Origin: an uncultured Clostridia bacterium
Lineage (GTDB): Bacteria > Bacillota > Clostridia > Oscillospirales > Acutalibacteraceae
NCBI GenBank assembly: GCA_946002045.1
Contig: CAMFYM010000041.1
Coordinates: 1 to 12,106 of the forward strand
Direction of reading: 5' to 3'
DNA: 12,106 bases
Shown: positions 1-7,432 of the stretch, one piece after another
How the letters are laid out: the number at the start of each line of letters is the position of its first letter
Numbering within the stretch: position 1 is the first letter of the stretch
The notes under the pieces: model-generated
The model's input: the letters and a program-made list of their open reading frames with translations, nothing else
The model's database searches: none
What the model was told of the DNA's origin: nothing
Position numbers and translations under genes: made by a program

Positions 1-325
1 TGTAATTAGGCTTATCCTTAATCGTAACGCAGGGAACCTTTCTTTCGCCAAGCTCATATCTGCTTATTTGACGAAGTGACTGTAATGCATAATACGCACC
101 CGTTTCATCCCCTGCCGTAATTGTAATTGAATCAGTTGAAACCACAAGATTATAGCACTCGCTATCGAGGGAGGTATCCCTCTTTATAATGAGCTTTCCG
201 TCCTCTGCTCTTTCAAGATTAAGCAGAGGCAATTCAAAATCGGAGGACACCTTAAGGCTGTCATCCATTAAGAAAAAGCCCTTATCCTTCTTATACTCAA
301 AAGGAATAGGAATTAAATTTATCAT
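1..325 (-). CDS. GH20-like beta-N-acetylhexosaminidase, N-terminal part (cut by window edge)
   Basis: The first 108 codons of a minus-strand gene that continues beyond base 1. It starts at ATG 325-323, with AGGGG about 7 bases upstream, and reads MINLIPIPFEYKK. Residues about 58-108 match the small alpha/beta domain that precedes the catalytic barrel of GH20 enzymes: YNLVVS, SITITAGDETGAYYAL, QSLRQI, then VPCVTIKDKP. In the family this is followed by a YRG...D segment that opens the barrel and here lies outside the window. GH20 enzymes remove terminal N-acetylglucosamine or N-acetylgalactosamine from glycans. No signal peptide is visible, so a cytoplasmic enzyme acting on imported oligosaccharides is likely (inference). 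The catalytic Asp-Glu pair cannot be checked here, so activity is not shown. The HAD gene lies 100 bases upstream on the same strand. Confidence 0.8.
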   Translation of the reverse strand, partial: MINLIPIPFEYKKDKGFFLMDDSLKVSSDFELPLLNLERAEDGKLIIKRDTSLDSECYNLVVSTDSITITAGDETGAYYALQSLRQISRYELGERKVPCVTIKDKPNY

Positions 326-377
326 TTTGTTACCCCTTAAAAACATAATTATGCTTTCAGCAATAAAAACCGTAGAT

Positions 378-406
378 ATTGTACCATAGTTTTATTTAAA
401 ACTCAA
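378..406 (-). promoter_or_regulatory. Putative sigma-A promoter of the GH20 gene
   Basis: On the minus strand: TTGAGT (406-401), a 17-base spacer, then TACAAT (383-378). Transcription would start near 371, leaving a leader of about 45 bases before the ATG at 325. This suggests the GH20 gene has its own promoter instead of depending on read-through from the HAD gene. Assigned by consensus match only. Confidence 0.55.
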
Positions 407-425
407 CAATAAAGCGTAATATTAT

Positions 426-1064
426 TTATAAATATTGTATCACTTCACACAGAGAGCTAACAACATTTTCGCCTGTTTGACTTAATCTGTTTATGCTTTG
501 ATGGCCATCTGCCACCAAAATGCAATCACAACCCACTGATTTTGCAACCTCATAATCGTGGGTAGTATCGCCGATAAACACAATATCCTTGGCAGATAAT
601 CCCTTATCCTTAATCCACTGCTGAGCTAACTGCATCTTGCCCTTTGCCAAATTATCATCAATGCCCACTATATTGTCAAAATAATTTGATATACCAAAGC
701 AGTTAATCTGCTGCTTTAATCTGGTTTTCTCGCAGGCAGATATTATCACCTGAGATATACACTGATTTTTTAATGAGTCAAGTACTTCTTTTGAATATGG
801 ATAAAGCTGTGCCTTGTCCTGCATACTACAATAAATCTCAATATAAAGCTCTGCTAATTCCTCAAAGGGATGACGGGAGAAATCGTAGCCGATTCTTTTG
901 TAATAATCAATGATAGGAAAGCAAAATATCTCTCTGTATTTTTCAAGAGTAAGAAAAATATTATAGTCCTTCAGCCTCAGCATTTCATTCATAGCATCTA
1001 TGCCGATTTGGACATCGTCATAAAGAGTACCGTTCCAATCCCACGCAATATATTTGTATTTCAT
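426..1064 (-). CDS. HAD-superfamily hydrolase (phosphoglycolate phosphatase-like)
   Basis: A 212-residue haloacid dehalogenase-fold phosphatase with an alpha-helical cap between the first two motifs. Motif I is AWDWNGTLYDD with the nucleophile Asp9. The usual second Asp is Asn11, a DxN variant found in a known set of HAD proteins. Motif II is around VIISA (Ser109), motif III is a lysine in KGK (141-143), and motif IV is GDTTHD (165-170, Asp166 and Asp170). The length fits the Gph/PGP group. The substrate is probably a small phosphomonoester, but it cannot be read from the sequence. The gene begins only 25 bases after the CCA end of tRNA-Arg on the same strand and has no strong Shine-Dalgarno site (only GGTG four bases before the ATG). 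It may be read from the tRNA promoter or from a weak AT-rich site in the gap. No clear terminator follows. Confidence 0.85.
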   Translation of the reverse strand: MKYKYIAWDWNGTLYDDVQIGIDAMNEMLRLKDYNIFLTLEKYREIFCFPIIDYYKRIGYDFSRHPFEELAELYIEIYCSMQDKAQLYPYSKEVLDSLKNQCISQVIISACEKTRLKQQINCFGISNYFDNIVGIDDNLAKGKMQLAQQWIKDKGLSAKDIVFIGDTTHDYEVAKSVGCDCILVADGHQSINRLSQTGENVVSSLCEVIQYL

Positions 1065-1089
1065 ACAGCACCGCTATTATATATAATTT

Positions 1090-1165
1090 TGGTCTGCCCG
1101 AAGGGATTTGAACCCCCAATCTTCAGAATCGGAATCTGACGCATTAGCCCTTGTGCTACGGGCAG
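1090..1165 (-). tRNA. tRNA-Arg (anticodon CCG)
   Basis: A full 76-base cloverleaf on the minus strand. The acceptor CTGCCCG pairs with CGGGCAG, followed by discriminator A and an encoded CCA (1092-1090). The anticodon stem TCAGA/TCTGA holds the loop TTCCGAT, so the anticodon is CCG (1132-1130), reading the Arg codon CGG. The T-arm is GGGGG-TTCAAAT-CCCTT with two G-T pairs, and the D-stem is short (GCA/TGC). CGG is a rare codon in AT-rich genomes. Confidence 0.95.
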
Positions 1166-1178
1166 ACATACTACAACC

Positions 1179-1207
1179 ATTATAATTACATTAAAAGTTG
1201 CAGTCAA
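1179..1207 (-). promoter_or_regulatory. Promoter of tRNA-Arg (possibly also the HAD gene)
   Basis: On the minus strand: TTGACT (1207-1202), exactly 17 bases, then TATAAT (1184-1179). The predicted start near 1172 lies a few bases before the mature tRNA 5' end at 1165. Its -35 box overlaps that of the opposing promoter of the metallophosphoesterase gene by two bases. Confidence 0.75.
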
Positions 1208-1226
1208 GACAAATATGTGTTAAAAT
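1198..1226 (+). promoter_or_regulatory. Promoter of the metallophosphoesterase gene
   Basis: On the plus strand: TTGCAG (1198-1203), 17 bases, then TAAAAT (1221-1226). Transcription would start near 1233, only about 15 bases before the ATG at 1248, so the leader is little more than the ribosome binding site. It is back to back with the tRNA-Arg promoter and shares bases 1202-1203 of the -35 boxes. Confidence 0.6.
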
Positions 1227-1247
1227 CATATCATTGAGGTGAATACT

Positions 1248-2339
1248 ATGTTGAATTTTAAAAACGATACATTTAAGATAATGCAAATTGCCGACACTCA
1301 AGAGGGTGCAAGGGTCAGTCCCGACACATTGGATTTAATTAACGCTGCTCTTGAGCGAGAAAATCCCGACCTTGTTGTATATTCAGGTGATCAAATTTGG
1401 GGTAAGGCTAATTTTAAGGGCAACAGAGATAAGGTCAAGGATGTGCTTGACCAACTCACACAGCCTGTTAGGAGCAGGAATATTCCCTTTACTGTATGCT
1501 TCGGTAACCACGACAGACAGGTTGGACTCAGCAATGAGGAGCAGTTTGAAATATATAAGGAGTTCGACTGCTTTGTTGGTGAAAGCGTTGAAGGGATAGA
1601 CGGTGTTGCCAATCATGTTATTGAAATTAAAGACAATGATGATTTGAAATTTTTGCTGTATCTTTTTGACAGCCACACTAATCTATCGATCGGTTATGAC
1701 CATGTTCACGAAAATCAAATTGCCTGGTATAAAAAGACAAGAGATGAATATGAAGAAAAATACGGCAGGCTTATTCCGTCTGTGGTAATTCAGCATATTC
1801 CTTTATGTGAGGTATTTGAGCTGTTAGAAGAGGTTAAGAAAAGCAAAAAAGGTGCTGTTAGAGGTTTTCGTACCCACGCTAACAGGTTTTATGTTTTAAA
1901 CCGTGACCGAGTAAACAGCACCGGATTTATGAAGGAGTCACCTGCCGACCCACAGGAGAACAGTGGTGAGCTGGATGCCTTTAAGGAAAAGGGTGAGGTT
2001 TTAGGTGTGTACTTTGGTCATGACCACAATAACTCCTTTAACGGAAAGGTTGACGGTATAGATTTAGGCTATACACAAGGTGCAGGCTTTCATGTTTACG
2101 GTCCCGGTAAGGACAGAGGCGTTAGAATTATTGAATTAAAAAAGGACGGAAGCCTTGATACCTATGATTTACGCTTTAGAAATCTTGTGGGCAACAAGGT
2201 TAAGGAGCCGATAAAATACGCAATATTCCAAATAATGCCCACAAATATGTTCGACGCTGTATCAAGAGCAATCAAGTTTTTTGCAGGTTTAGGGATTGCA
2301 GCAATTATAGTCATAATTTTATTATTCTTTTTCGGATAA
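1248..2339 (+). CDS. Calcineurin-like metallophosphoesterase with C-terminal membrane tail
   Basis: A 363-residue phosphoesterase of the dimetal calcineurin fold, closest in pattern to the DCR2/PAP29-type proteins. Motifs in order: IADTQE (Asp16, with Gln18 where the family usually has His), SGDQ (Asp48), GNHD (Asn87, His88), QHIP (His183) and FGHDHN (His258, His260). Residues about 342-363 form a hydrophobic helix at the very C-terminus and there is no signal peptide, so the enzyme is probably tail-anchored with its active site in the cytoplasm (inference). I chose ATG 1248. A GTG at 1239 is in frame, but it lies inside the Shine-Dalgarno sequence GAGGTG (1236-1241), which is correctly spaced for 1248. 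The substrate is unknown; phosphomonoesters, phosphodiesters or nucleotides are possible. A terminator follows directly. Confidence 0.85.
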   Translation: MLNFKNDTFKIMQIADTQEGARVSPDTLDLINAALERENPDLVVYSGDQIWGKANFKGNRDKVKDVLDQLTQPVRSRNIPFTVCFGNHDRQVGLSNEEQFEIYKEFDCFVGESVEGIDGVANHVIEIKDNDDLKFLLYLFDSHTNLSIGYDHVHENQIAWYKKTRDEYEEKYGRLIPSVVIQHIPLCEVFELLEEVKKSKKGAVRGFRTHANRFYVLNRDRVNSTGFMKESPADPQENSGELDAFKEKGEVLGVYFGHDHNNSFNGKVDGIDLGYTQGAGFHVYGPGKDRGVRIIELKKDGSLDTYDLRFRNLVGNKVKEPIKYAIFQIMPTNMFDAVSRAIKFFAGLGIAAIIVIILLFFFG

Positions 2340-2341
2340 CA

Positions 2342-2370
2342 AAAATGCACTCTCAATGAGAGTGCATTTT
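2342..2370. terminator. Bidirectional rho-independent terminator
   Basis: A perfect 13-base-pair hairpin: AAAATGCACTCTC, loop AAT, GAGAGTGCATTTT. There are T-rich runs on both strands. It sits between the stop of the metallophosphoesterase (2339) and the stop of the convergent beta-lactamase-like gene (2374), so it can end both transcripts. Confidence 0.9.
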
Positions 2371-2373
2371 CTT

Positions 2374-3921
2374 TTATAAATCAACATTAAAGTTCGGTTC
2401 TCCTAATAAGAGCACGGCAGGTGCAACATATTTAATGAGCAATCTTTCAACATCCTTTTGCAAGGGTATGCCTGAAAAATTCATATAATGTGCTGCCAAT
2501 GCAGGCAAATCGGGAATAGAATCATTTTGAATTTTAATGCGTTTTTTGTTACTAAAGTCAAATATTAGGCGTCTAACCTGACTTGCCTCCTCAAACCTGA
2601 TAAGTACGGTTAATTGATTTTTTGATGTCCAAGCTGCCTTTGCACAGGCAGTATATTCAATACCCCCAAGCCTAACCTTTGTTTTTGCATACTCATTATT
2701 CATACCGAGCTTTATTTGACAAACATATTCACACTCTTTCCACATCAGGTAGAGGTCATTGTTGTTATCAAGACTAAGTGAAAATCTGTCAATATTTCCT
2801 AACTGCTCGTTCATAACAGTAGTCATTGTGGCATTGAGCATTGACGCATAGGAGGTGGAATGAGTGTATAATGCTTTTTTATTAAGCCTTTTTTCAAGCT
2901 GTGTATTTCTTTCTCCACCACAAAGGTTATCCATATCGGAAAGGCTTTTTATTTTTTCTGCTAACTTTTCCTCATATTCAACCTGTGGCTCATCCCAAAG
3001 TGTTTTATACATTTCGTTAACAGCGTCACTGATAAATTCATCCCTTGACATTGAGCCGGTGATTACAAGGACTGTATCCCTGCCACCGAAAACATAGCCG
3101 AATTGACCGAAGAGTCCATATGCTCTGTATGTATCAGGAAGCCCTGTCATCCAAAGTCCGTAGCCATATCCTTTGGTATTATCAATATGGCCTTTTTTAA
3201 CTGTTGGTGTTTGGAAGGAGCTTGACTCCTTTACCCATTCTCTTGGGATAACCTGTTTGCCCTCCCACATTCCGTTTTTGGAGTAGCATACCATTATTTT
3301 TGCAAAATCCTCAGTTTTAAGATAAAGACCCCAACCACCGGAGGCAGCACCGTATCTGTCTGTTTCCCACATAGGCTTTTCAATCCCCAATGGCTCAAAC
3401 AGCCTTGGATAAAGAAAATCCACTAATGACTGCTTATATACCTTGCTGATAATTGCAGACAAAAGATAATAGTTGTCGTTAACATACATAAACACCTTGC
3501 CGGGAGGGAGAATTAACGGTGAATTAAAGAATATTTTTACCCAATTTCTATCGTGTCTTGATTTTGCCATGCCTATCATCTTGCCTGCAGTCATAGTAAC
3601 AAGATGACGGATGGTTATGCACCTGTTGATACCCAGCTTATCGTACTCGCCGTAATACTTACAGATTGAGTCGTCCAGGCTTATTTTGCCCTCTGCAACG
3701 GCATAGCCCAGCGCAATGGCAGTAACTGTTTTAGAAACTGAATACATCACATGCTTTGTTTGGGGTGTATAAGGCAAACGGTGCCAGCTTGCCACAACGG
3801 TTTCGTCTTTAACAAGCATAAAGCTGTTAACGGAAATATTTTCCCTTTCGCATTTATCCATAAAATCATAAACTGCCTTTGGGTTAATATTGTTATCACT
3901 GCAATTCCCGTATTTAAGCAT
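2374..3921 (-). CDS. Serine beta-lactamase-like hydrolase (class C / penicillin-binding fold) with extra C-terminal domain
   Basis: A 515-residue protein. Residues about 15-300 form a beta-lactamase-family serine hydrolase domain. The nucleophile motif is SVSK (Ser61, Lys64), the second motif is YVN (Tyr146 to Asn148), and the third region is FGQFGYVFGGRDTVLVIT (about 271-288). These place it with class C-type esterases and D-aminopeptidases, not with true antibiotic-resistance enzymes. The remaining roughly 200 residues (about 305-515) are not recognised; they look beta-rich, like the accessory domains found in D-aminopeptidase and esterase relatives. There is no signal peptide or membrane helix, so it is probably cytoplasmic, which argues against a cell-wall or beta-lactam role. 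The start is ATG 3921 with AAGGGGAG about 9 bases upstream. The gene stands alone: a terminator lies on each side. I found no convincing promoter in 3922-4039. Confidence 0.85.
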   Translation of the reverse strand: MLKYGNCSDNNINPKAVYDFMDKCERENISVNSFMLVKDETVVASWHRLPYTPQTKHVMYSVSKTVTAIALGYAVAEGKISLDDSICKYYGEYDKLGINRCITIRHLVTMTAGKMIGMAKSRHDRNWVKIFFNSPLILPPGKVFMYVNDNYYLLSAIISKVYKQSLVDFLYPRLFEPLGIEKPMWETDRYGAASGGWGLYLKTEDFAKIMVCYSKNGMWEGKQVIPREWVKESSSFQTPTVKKGHIDNTKGYGYGLWMTGLPDTYRAYGLFGQFGYVFGGRDTVLVITGSMSRDEFISDAVNEMYKTLWDEPQVEYEEKLAEKIKSLSDMDNLCGGERNTQLEKRLNKKALYTHSTSYASMLNATMTTVMNEQLGNIDRFSLSLDNNNDLYLMWKECEYVCQIKLGMNNEYAKTKVRLGGIEYTACAKAAWTSKNQLTVLIRFEEASQVRRLIFDFSNKKRIKIQNDSIPDLPALAAHYMNFSGIPLQKDVERLLIKYVAPAVLLLGEPNFNVDL

Positions 3922-4039
3922 ACAGCGCCACTCCCCTTCAAAGCTTTGTTCTACATAATAGTAACATAATCAACAAATAAAAGCAAATTTTCACAAAAAA
4001 CTAAAAAGAATTTTTGAATAATATGTAGATAATAGACAA

Positions 4040-4076
4040 AAAAGGATTGCACCGAACATTTAAGTGCAATCCTTTT
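4040..4076 (-). terminator. Rho-independent terminator of the GH51-dehydrogenase operon
   Basis: On the minus strand, just after the stop at 4079: AAAAGGATTGCAC pairs perfectly with GTGCAATCCTTTT across an 11-base loop, followed by a T run (TTTTTTGTC). It separates the operon from the beta-lactamase-like gene downstream. Confidence 0.88.
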
Positions 4077-4078
4077 AT

Positions 4079-5047
4079 TTAATTCACTCTGTTTTTTAAT
4101 GGTTGTTTATTATATGCTCTTTGAGAATTTTCCCAAATACCCTGATAAATTTTCTTAACAGTCAGATTTGTTATGCCTGCAATATGAGGTGTTAGCACCA
4201 GCTTATCCTTAATCCTCTCATCAAGGAGTGGATTATCTCTTTGCACAGGCTCAGGGTAAATAACATCAAGACCTGCACCGCAAATTTCACCTGTCAATAA
4301 AGCATTGATTAAGGCATTGTTATCTACCAGCTCACCACGAGAGGTATTGATTAAAAATGCTGTGCTTTTCATTTTTTTGAAGAAATCATCATTGGCAATA
4401 TTTTTTGTATCGTCTGTTACTGCCAAATGAAGTGAAACAATATCGGAGTGCTCCAATAATTCATCTATTGTGTAATAGGATACATTATATTCCTCCTCAA
4501 GCTCCTTATATCTTGTTCTGTTAGCATAAATCACCCTTGCTCCAAGTGCATTGCAAAGCCTTGCCGTTGCCCTTGCAATATCACCAAAGCCAACAAGTCC
4601 CACAACGCACTGACTTAATTCTCTAATCACACCGAAGGAAGCTTTTTTTACCTCTATCTGCCTTCCGTCATACACACTCTTATGACCTGTAATTATCTGT
4701 CTAAGGCAGGAAAGCATAAGCAGTAATGCATTTTCTGCCACAGCCGTATCGTTAACGCCCTTGTTATTACAAACAGCAATGCCCCTTGAGGTGGCGTATT
4801 CAACATCAATACCCTGATAGCCTACACCCTCCGACTGAATAAGAAATAATTTCGGCATATTTGAAATTATCTCCTTATCTGCCGTGCCCATTGCGTCAAC
4901 AACAAGTATTTGAGTATCTGCTGCCTGACTGATAAGCTGAGCCTTATCGTTAATTTTATAAAATTTTACATTATGCTCTTCAAGCTGTGGTAAAAAGGAC
5001 AATGCCTTTTCCCTGCTTGTAACATCTGAATAAAAGGTTATGTTCAT
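4079..5047 (-). CDS. D-isomer-specific 2-hydroxyacid dehydrogenase
   Basis: A 322-residue enzyme of the family that interconverts 2-keto acids and D-2-hydroxy acids (phosphoglycerate, hydroxypyruvate/glyoxylate and D-lactate types). The nucleotide-binding Rossmann motif is VGLVGFGDIA (149-158), with Ala in the third glycine place. Catalytic residues by family pattern are Arg237 in NTSRGE, Glu266 in YPEP and His288 in TPHIAG. At the end of the second Rossmann strand the sequence is IYANRTR, lacking the acidic residue that favours NAD, so NADP(H) may be preferred (inference). Its ATG overlaps the stop of the arabinofuranosidase gene (ATGA, 5047-5044), implying translational coupling. The context suggests a sugar-acid or keto-acid reduction in arabinose use, but the substrate is not shown. 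Confidence 0.9.
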   Translation of the reverse strand: MNITFYSDVTSREKALSFLPQLEEHNVKFYKINDKAQLISQAADTQILVVDAMGTADKEIISNMPKLFLIQSEGVGYQGIDVEYATSRGIAVCNNKGVNDTAVAENALLLMLSCLRQIITGHKSVYDGRQIEVKKASFGVIRELSQCVVGLVGFGDIARATARLCNALGARVIYANRTRYKELEEEYNVSYYTIDELLEHSDIVSLHLAVTDDTKNIANDDFFKKMKSTAFLINTSRGELVDNNALINALLTGEICGAGLDVIYPEPVQRDNPLLDERIKDKLVLTPHIAGITNLTVKKIYQGIWENSQRAYNKQPLKNRVN

Positions 5048-7317
5048 CTCTTTGACTTCTTTTTCTTAATTATAATTACTATTGCTGTAACTGCTCCGAT
5101 AATTACTGCTGCACCTGCCACACCACAGGGCACACCAATTGATATTGCAGGTGGATAATATGTAATAAAATTATCACTAACGGTATTGATAGCATTTGGC
5201 AATGAATACAAATCAATATTGTTATTATTTCCGTAAGCAATGCGAATAACTGTTACCTCATACTTATCCATATCTATTGATACGCAATTACCTGCAGTCA
5301 TTTCTGTTTGAGTTGGATAAACTGCATTTTTTCCAAGCTCGTTGCAGGCAGATTTATACTGACCCTTAATTGACTGGGCAGATATATGGGCAATACTGTC
5401 ATATCCGGAAAGATTTATGTTGACTTTTTTATTCTCTCCCGATGTATTAACAAGCTTTACATAAAGTGTCTGCTTGGCTTTGTCAACTGTTACAGACTCA
5501 TAAATTCCGTTATCTATTGTTTTGTTATTTTCAAAGGTAGAACAAATATATTCGTTGCCGTAGTTATTGGCAAAAATCTGCTGAACATAGTAATTAGGTG
5601 ACAGCACAAGCTCCTGTGAATCGAACCAAATCATATTAACATCCCAGCTTTGAGCATTGATTTTTGCAAAGGTAGGTGCATAGGAAATCATATCTACAAT
5701 ATCGGCATTACGCTCAATACCTGTTAAGTAGCTTGCTGCTTCAACTGCGCCGTAAATATTTGATTTAGTTTCTATTGTACCTAACCTGCTGGGTGACGGA
5801 GCATACTCGCCTACAAAGACATGGGCACCGTTTCTGTCAAAGCTGTCATATCTATCGTTATGGTCAAACAAATAGCCGTCGTAGGTATAATAATGCTCAT
5901 CGACTACTGTATCATTAAAGTCCTTGCTTATCCACGACCAGTTTTCGTCATACTCCTTGCCCTCAAGGCTCATACCTGACGAGGAAATAATTGTTATTTC
6001 GGGATACGCCTTCTTTACCTCATCGTAAAGAGCCCTGAAGTTTCGCTCATAAACGATACCGTAGTTCTCATTGCCTAAGCCAATATATTTGAGATTAAAG
6101 GGCTTTACACTACCGTTAGCAGCACGAAGCGCACCCCAATAGGTTGTTGTGGCGTCACCGTTTGCATACTCTATCAAATCAAGAACATCTTGAACATAAG
6201 CCTCCCATTTGCTTGTTCCGGGACGAAGTGCTATTGTATCCAAATAATCCTCCCATTGCTGAGAGCTGATTTTTTTATCAAGATAATCCTTTTCCATTTT
6301 TCCGTAGTCTGCCCGTGGCTGGCAGGTTAATCCAACATTAAGGATTGGCAACGGCTCTGCCTGAAGGTCGCTGCAAAGCTGAAAATACTCGTGATAGCCC
6401 ATTGCCATTGTATTTATATAATCTCTGCCGTTATCATCACGCCAAAGATTATAAAATTGCTTTCGCTCCTCCAAGGGACCTATTGTATTTTTCCAATTAT
6501 AAAGATTATCAAGGCTATCCCCCTCTGCAAGACATCCACCGGGAAAACGAACAAAGGACGGACTTAAATTATATAACGCTTGATAAAGATCAGGGCGTAA
6601 GGATACATATTTCCACTCATCAGTACCGTAACCGTAGCTGTCTTGAGGAATAAGCGAAACAAAATCCAAATTGATTGTGCCCTTACCGTTAAATTCAATG
6701 GTAAGTCCACCGTCCTCTTCAGCCACAGAGGTGAGTGTTGTTGATATTTCGTTCCAAACATTGCCACATCTTGAAATATCAAGCTCTGTAATATTTGAGC
6801 TGTTATGAGAGGAGTCAAGATATACTCTGACGGTGCCGTCAAAATCCTCATTTCTAATATAGCAGGAGAAATCATAGGGCGTGTTCTCCTTAAATCCCAT
6901 ATCTGCTGTATTTGCTTTTTTACTGTTATACTCGTATGACTTGTAATCATAAATTTCCGTATATCCCAAATTAGTTAATGAGCCCTTGCCGTCAACGGTA
7001 ATAGTGGCATAGGAGGGGTTATTGGCACTCATTTGATTAGAGGTGTCAAAGGACACATCAATACCCTTTACGCTCCACCCTGTACCGTTATTGAACTGAT
7101 ACTCAAAGGAGCCGTTATTAACAAGGTTTGATACAAGCCCACCGTCACAGGCATAGGAAATATCTTCAATAAACAAACCATATAATTTATCGGAAATTTT
7201 ATATGATTTATCGTTTGAGTCAATGTTTAATACTATGTTATCCTCTGCAAAAGCAGAAACGGTGCAAGCAGATAAAATCATAAATAATGATACTATTAGG
7301 GAAATATATTTTTTCAT
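5044..7317 (-). CDS. Secreted, membrane-anchored GH51 alpha-L-arabinofuranosidase
   Basis: A 757-residue glycoside hydrolase that releases terminal alpha-L-arabinofuranose from arabinan or arabinoxylan. It starts at ATG 7317 with AGGAGAT 7 bases upstream. Residues 1-24 are a signal peptide; cleavage could be after AFA (24), but LSAC (15-18) also fits a lipobox. Residues about 75-225 look like a CBM4/9-type jelly-roll insert. The barrel carries FVRFPGGCLAEGD (255-267), NWKNTIGP (274-281), GLGNENYG with acid/base Glu417, and FVGEYAP with nucleophile Glu504. A beta-sandwich domain follows (about 600-697). The C-terminus has a transmembrane helix (about 724-750) and the basic tail KKKKSKR, so the enzyme is anchored facing outwards. 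This anchor is not an LPXTG sorting signal. It is first gene of a two-gene operon with the dehydrogenase. Confidence 0.93.
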   Translation of the reverse strand: MKKYISLIVSLFMILSACTVSAFAEDNIVLNIDSNDKSYKISDKLYGLFIEDISYACDGGLVSNLVNNGSFEYQFNNGTGWSVKGIDVSFDTSNQMSANNPSYATITVDGKGSLTNLGYTEIYDYKSYEYNSKKANTADMGFKENTPYDFSCYIRNEDFDGTVRVYLDSSHNSSNITELDISRCGNVWNEISTTLTSVAEEDGGLTIEFNGKGTINLDFVSLIPQDSYGYGTDEWKYVSLRPDLYQALYNLSPSFVRFPGGCLAEGDSLDNLYNWKNTIGPLEERKQFYNLWRDDNGRDYINTMAMGYHEYFQLCSDLQAEPLPILNVGLTCQPRADYGKMEKDYLDKKISSQQWEDYLDTIALRPGTSKWEAYVQDVLDLIEYANGDATTTYWGALRAANGSVKPFNLKYIGLGNENYGIVYERNFRALYDEVKKAYPEITIISSSGMSLEGKEYDENWSWISKDFNDTVVDEHYYTYDGYLFDHNDRYDSFDRNGAHVFVGEYAPSPSRLGTIETKSNIYGAVEAASYLTGIERNADIVDMISYAPTFAKINAQSWDVNMIWFDSQELVLSPNYYVQQIFANNYGNEYICSTFENNKTIDNGIYESVTVDKAKQTLYVKLVNTSGENKKVNINLSGYDSIAHISAQSIKGQYKSACNELGKNAVYPTQTEMTAGNCVSIDMDKYEVTVIRIAYGNNNNIDLYSLPNAINTVSDNFITYYPPAISIGVPCGVAGAAVIIGAVTAIVIIIKKKKSKR

Positions 7318-7347
7318 ATTGCTTATCTCCTGAATTTTTATAAGTTG

Positions 7348-7377
7348 ATTATATCATTGAGAGCAATATTTTGTCAA
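7348..7377 (-). promoter_or_regulatory. Consensus sigma-A promoter of the GH51 operon
   Basis: On the minus strand: perfect TTGACA (7377-7372), an 18-base spacer, then perfect TATAAT (7353-7348). Transcription would begin near 7341, about 24 bases before the ATG. A promoter this strong implies either constitutive expression or control by a repressor; I see no obvious operator palindrome around it. Confidence 0.8.
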
Positions 7378-7392
7378 AATAATATTTTATAC

Positions 7393-7420
7393 TTGCAAAA
7401 ACAATAGTTTTGTGTAATAA
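7393..7420 (+). promoter_or_regulatory. Probable promoter of tRNA-Pro
   Basis: On the plus strand: TTGCAA (7393-7398), 16 bases, then TAATAA (7415-7420). The predicted start near 7427 is a few bases before the tRNA at 7433. The -10 match is modest and a second register (7418-7423, 19-base spacing) is possible. Confidence 0.5.
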
Positions 7421-7432
7421 TAAAAGACACAT

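Noticed and set aside
1239..1247. GTG at 1239 as the start of the metallophosphoesterase
   Set aside because: This GTG is part of the Shine-Dalgarno sequence GAGGTG. The ATG at 1248 is correctly spaced from it, and the protein motifs begin soon after.
2374..3921. Antibiotic-resistance beta-lactamase
   Set aside because: Although the serine hydrolase motifs are present, there is no signal peptide and the third motif and C-terminal domain differ from resistance enzymes; an esterase or peptidase is more likely.
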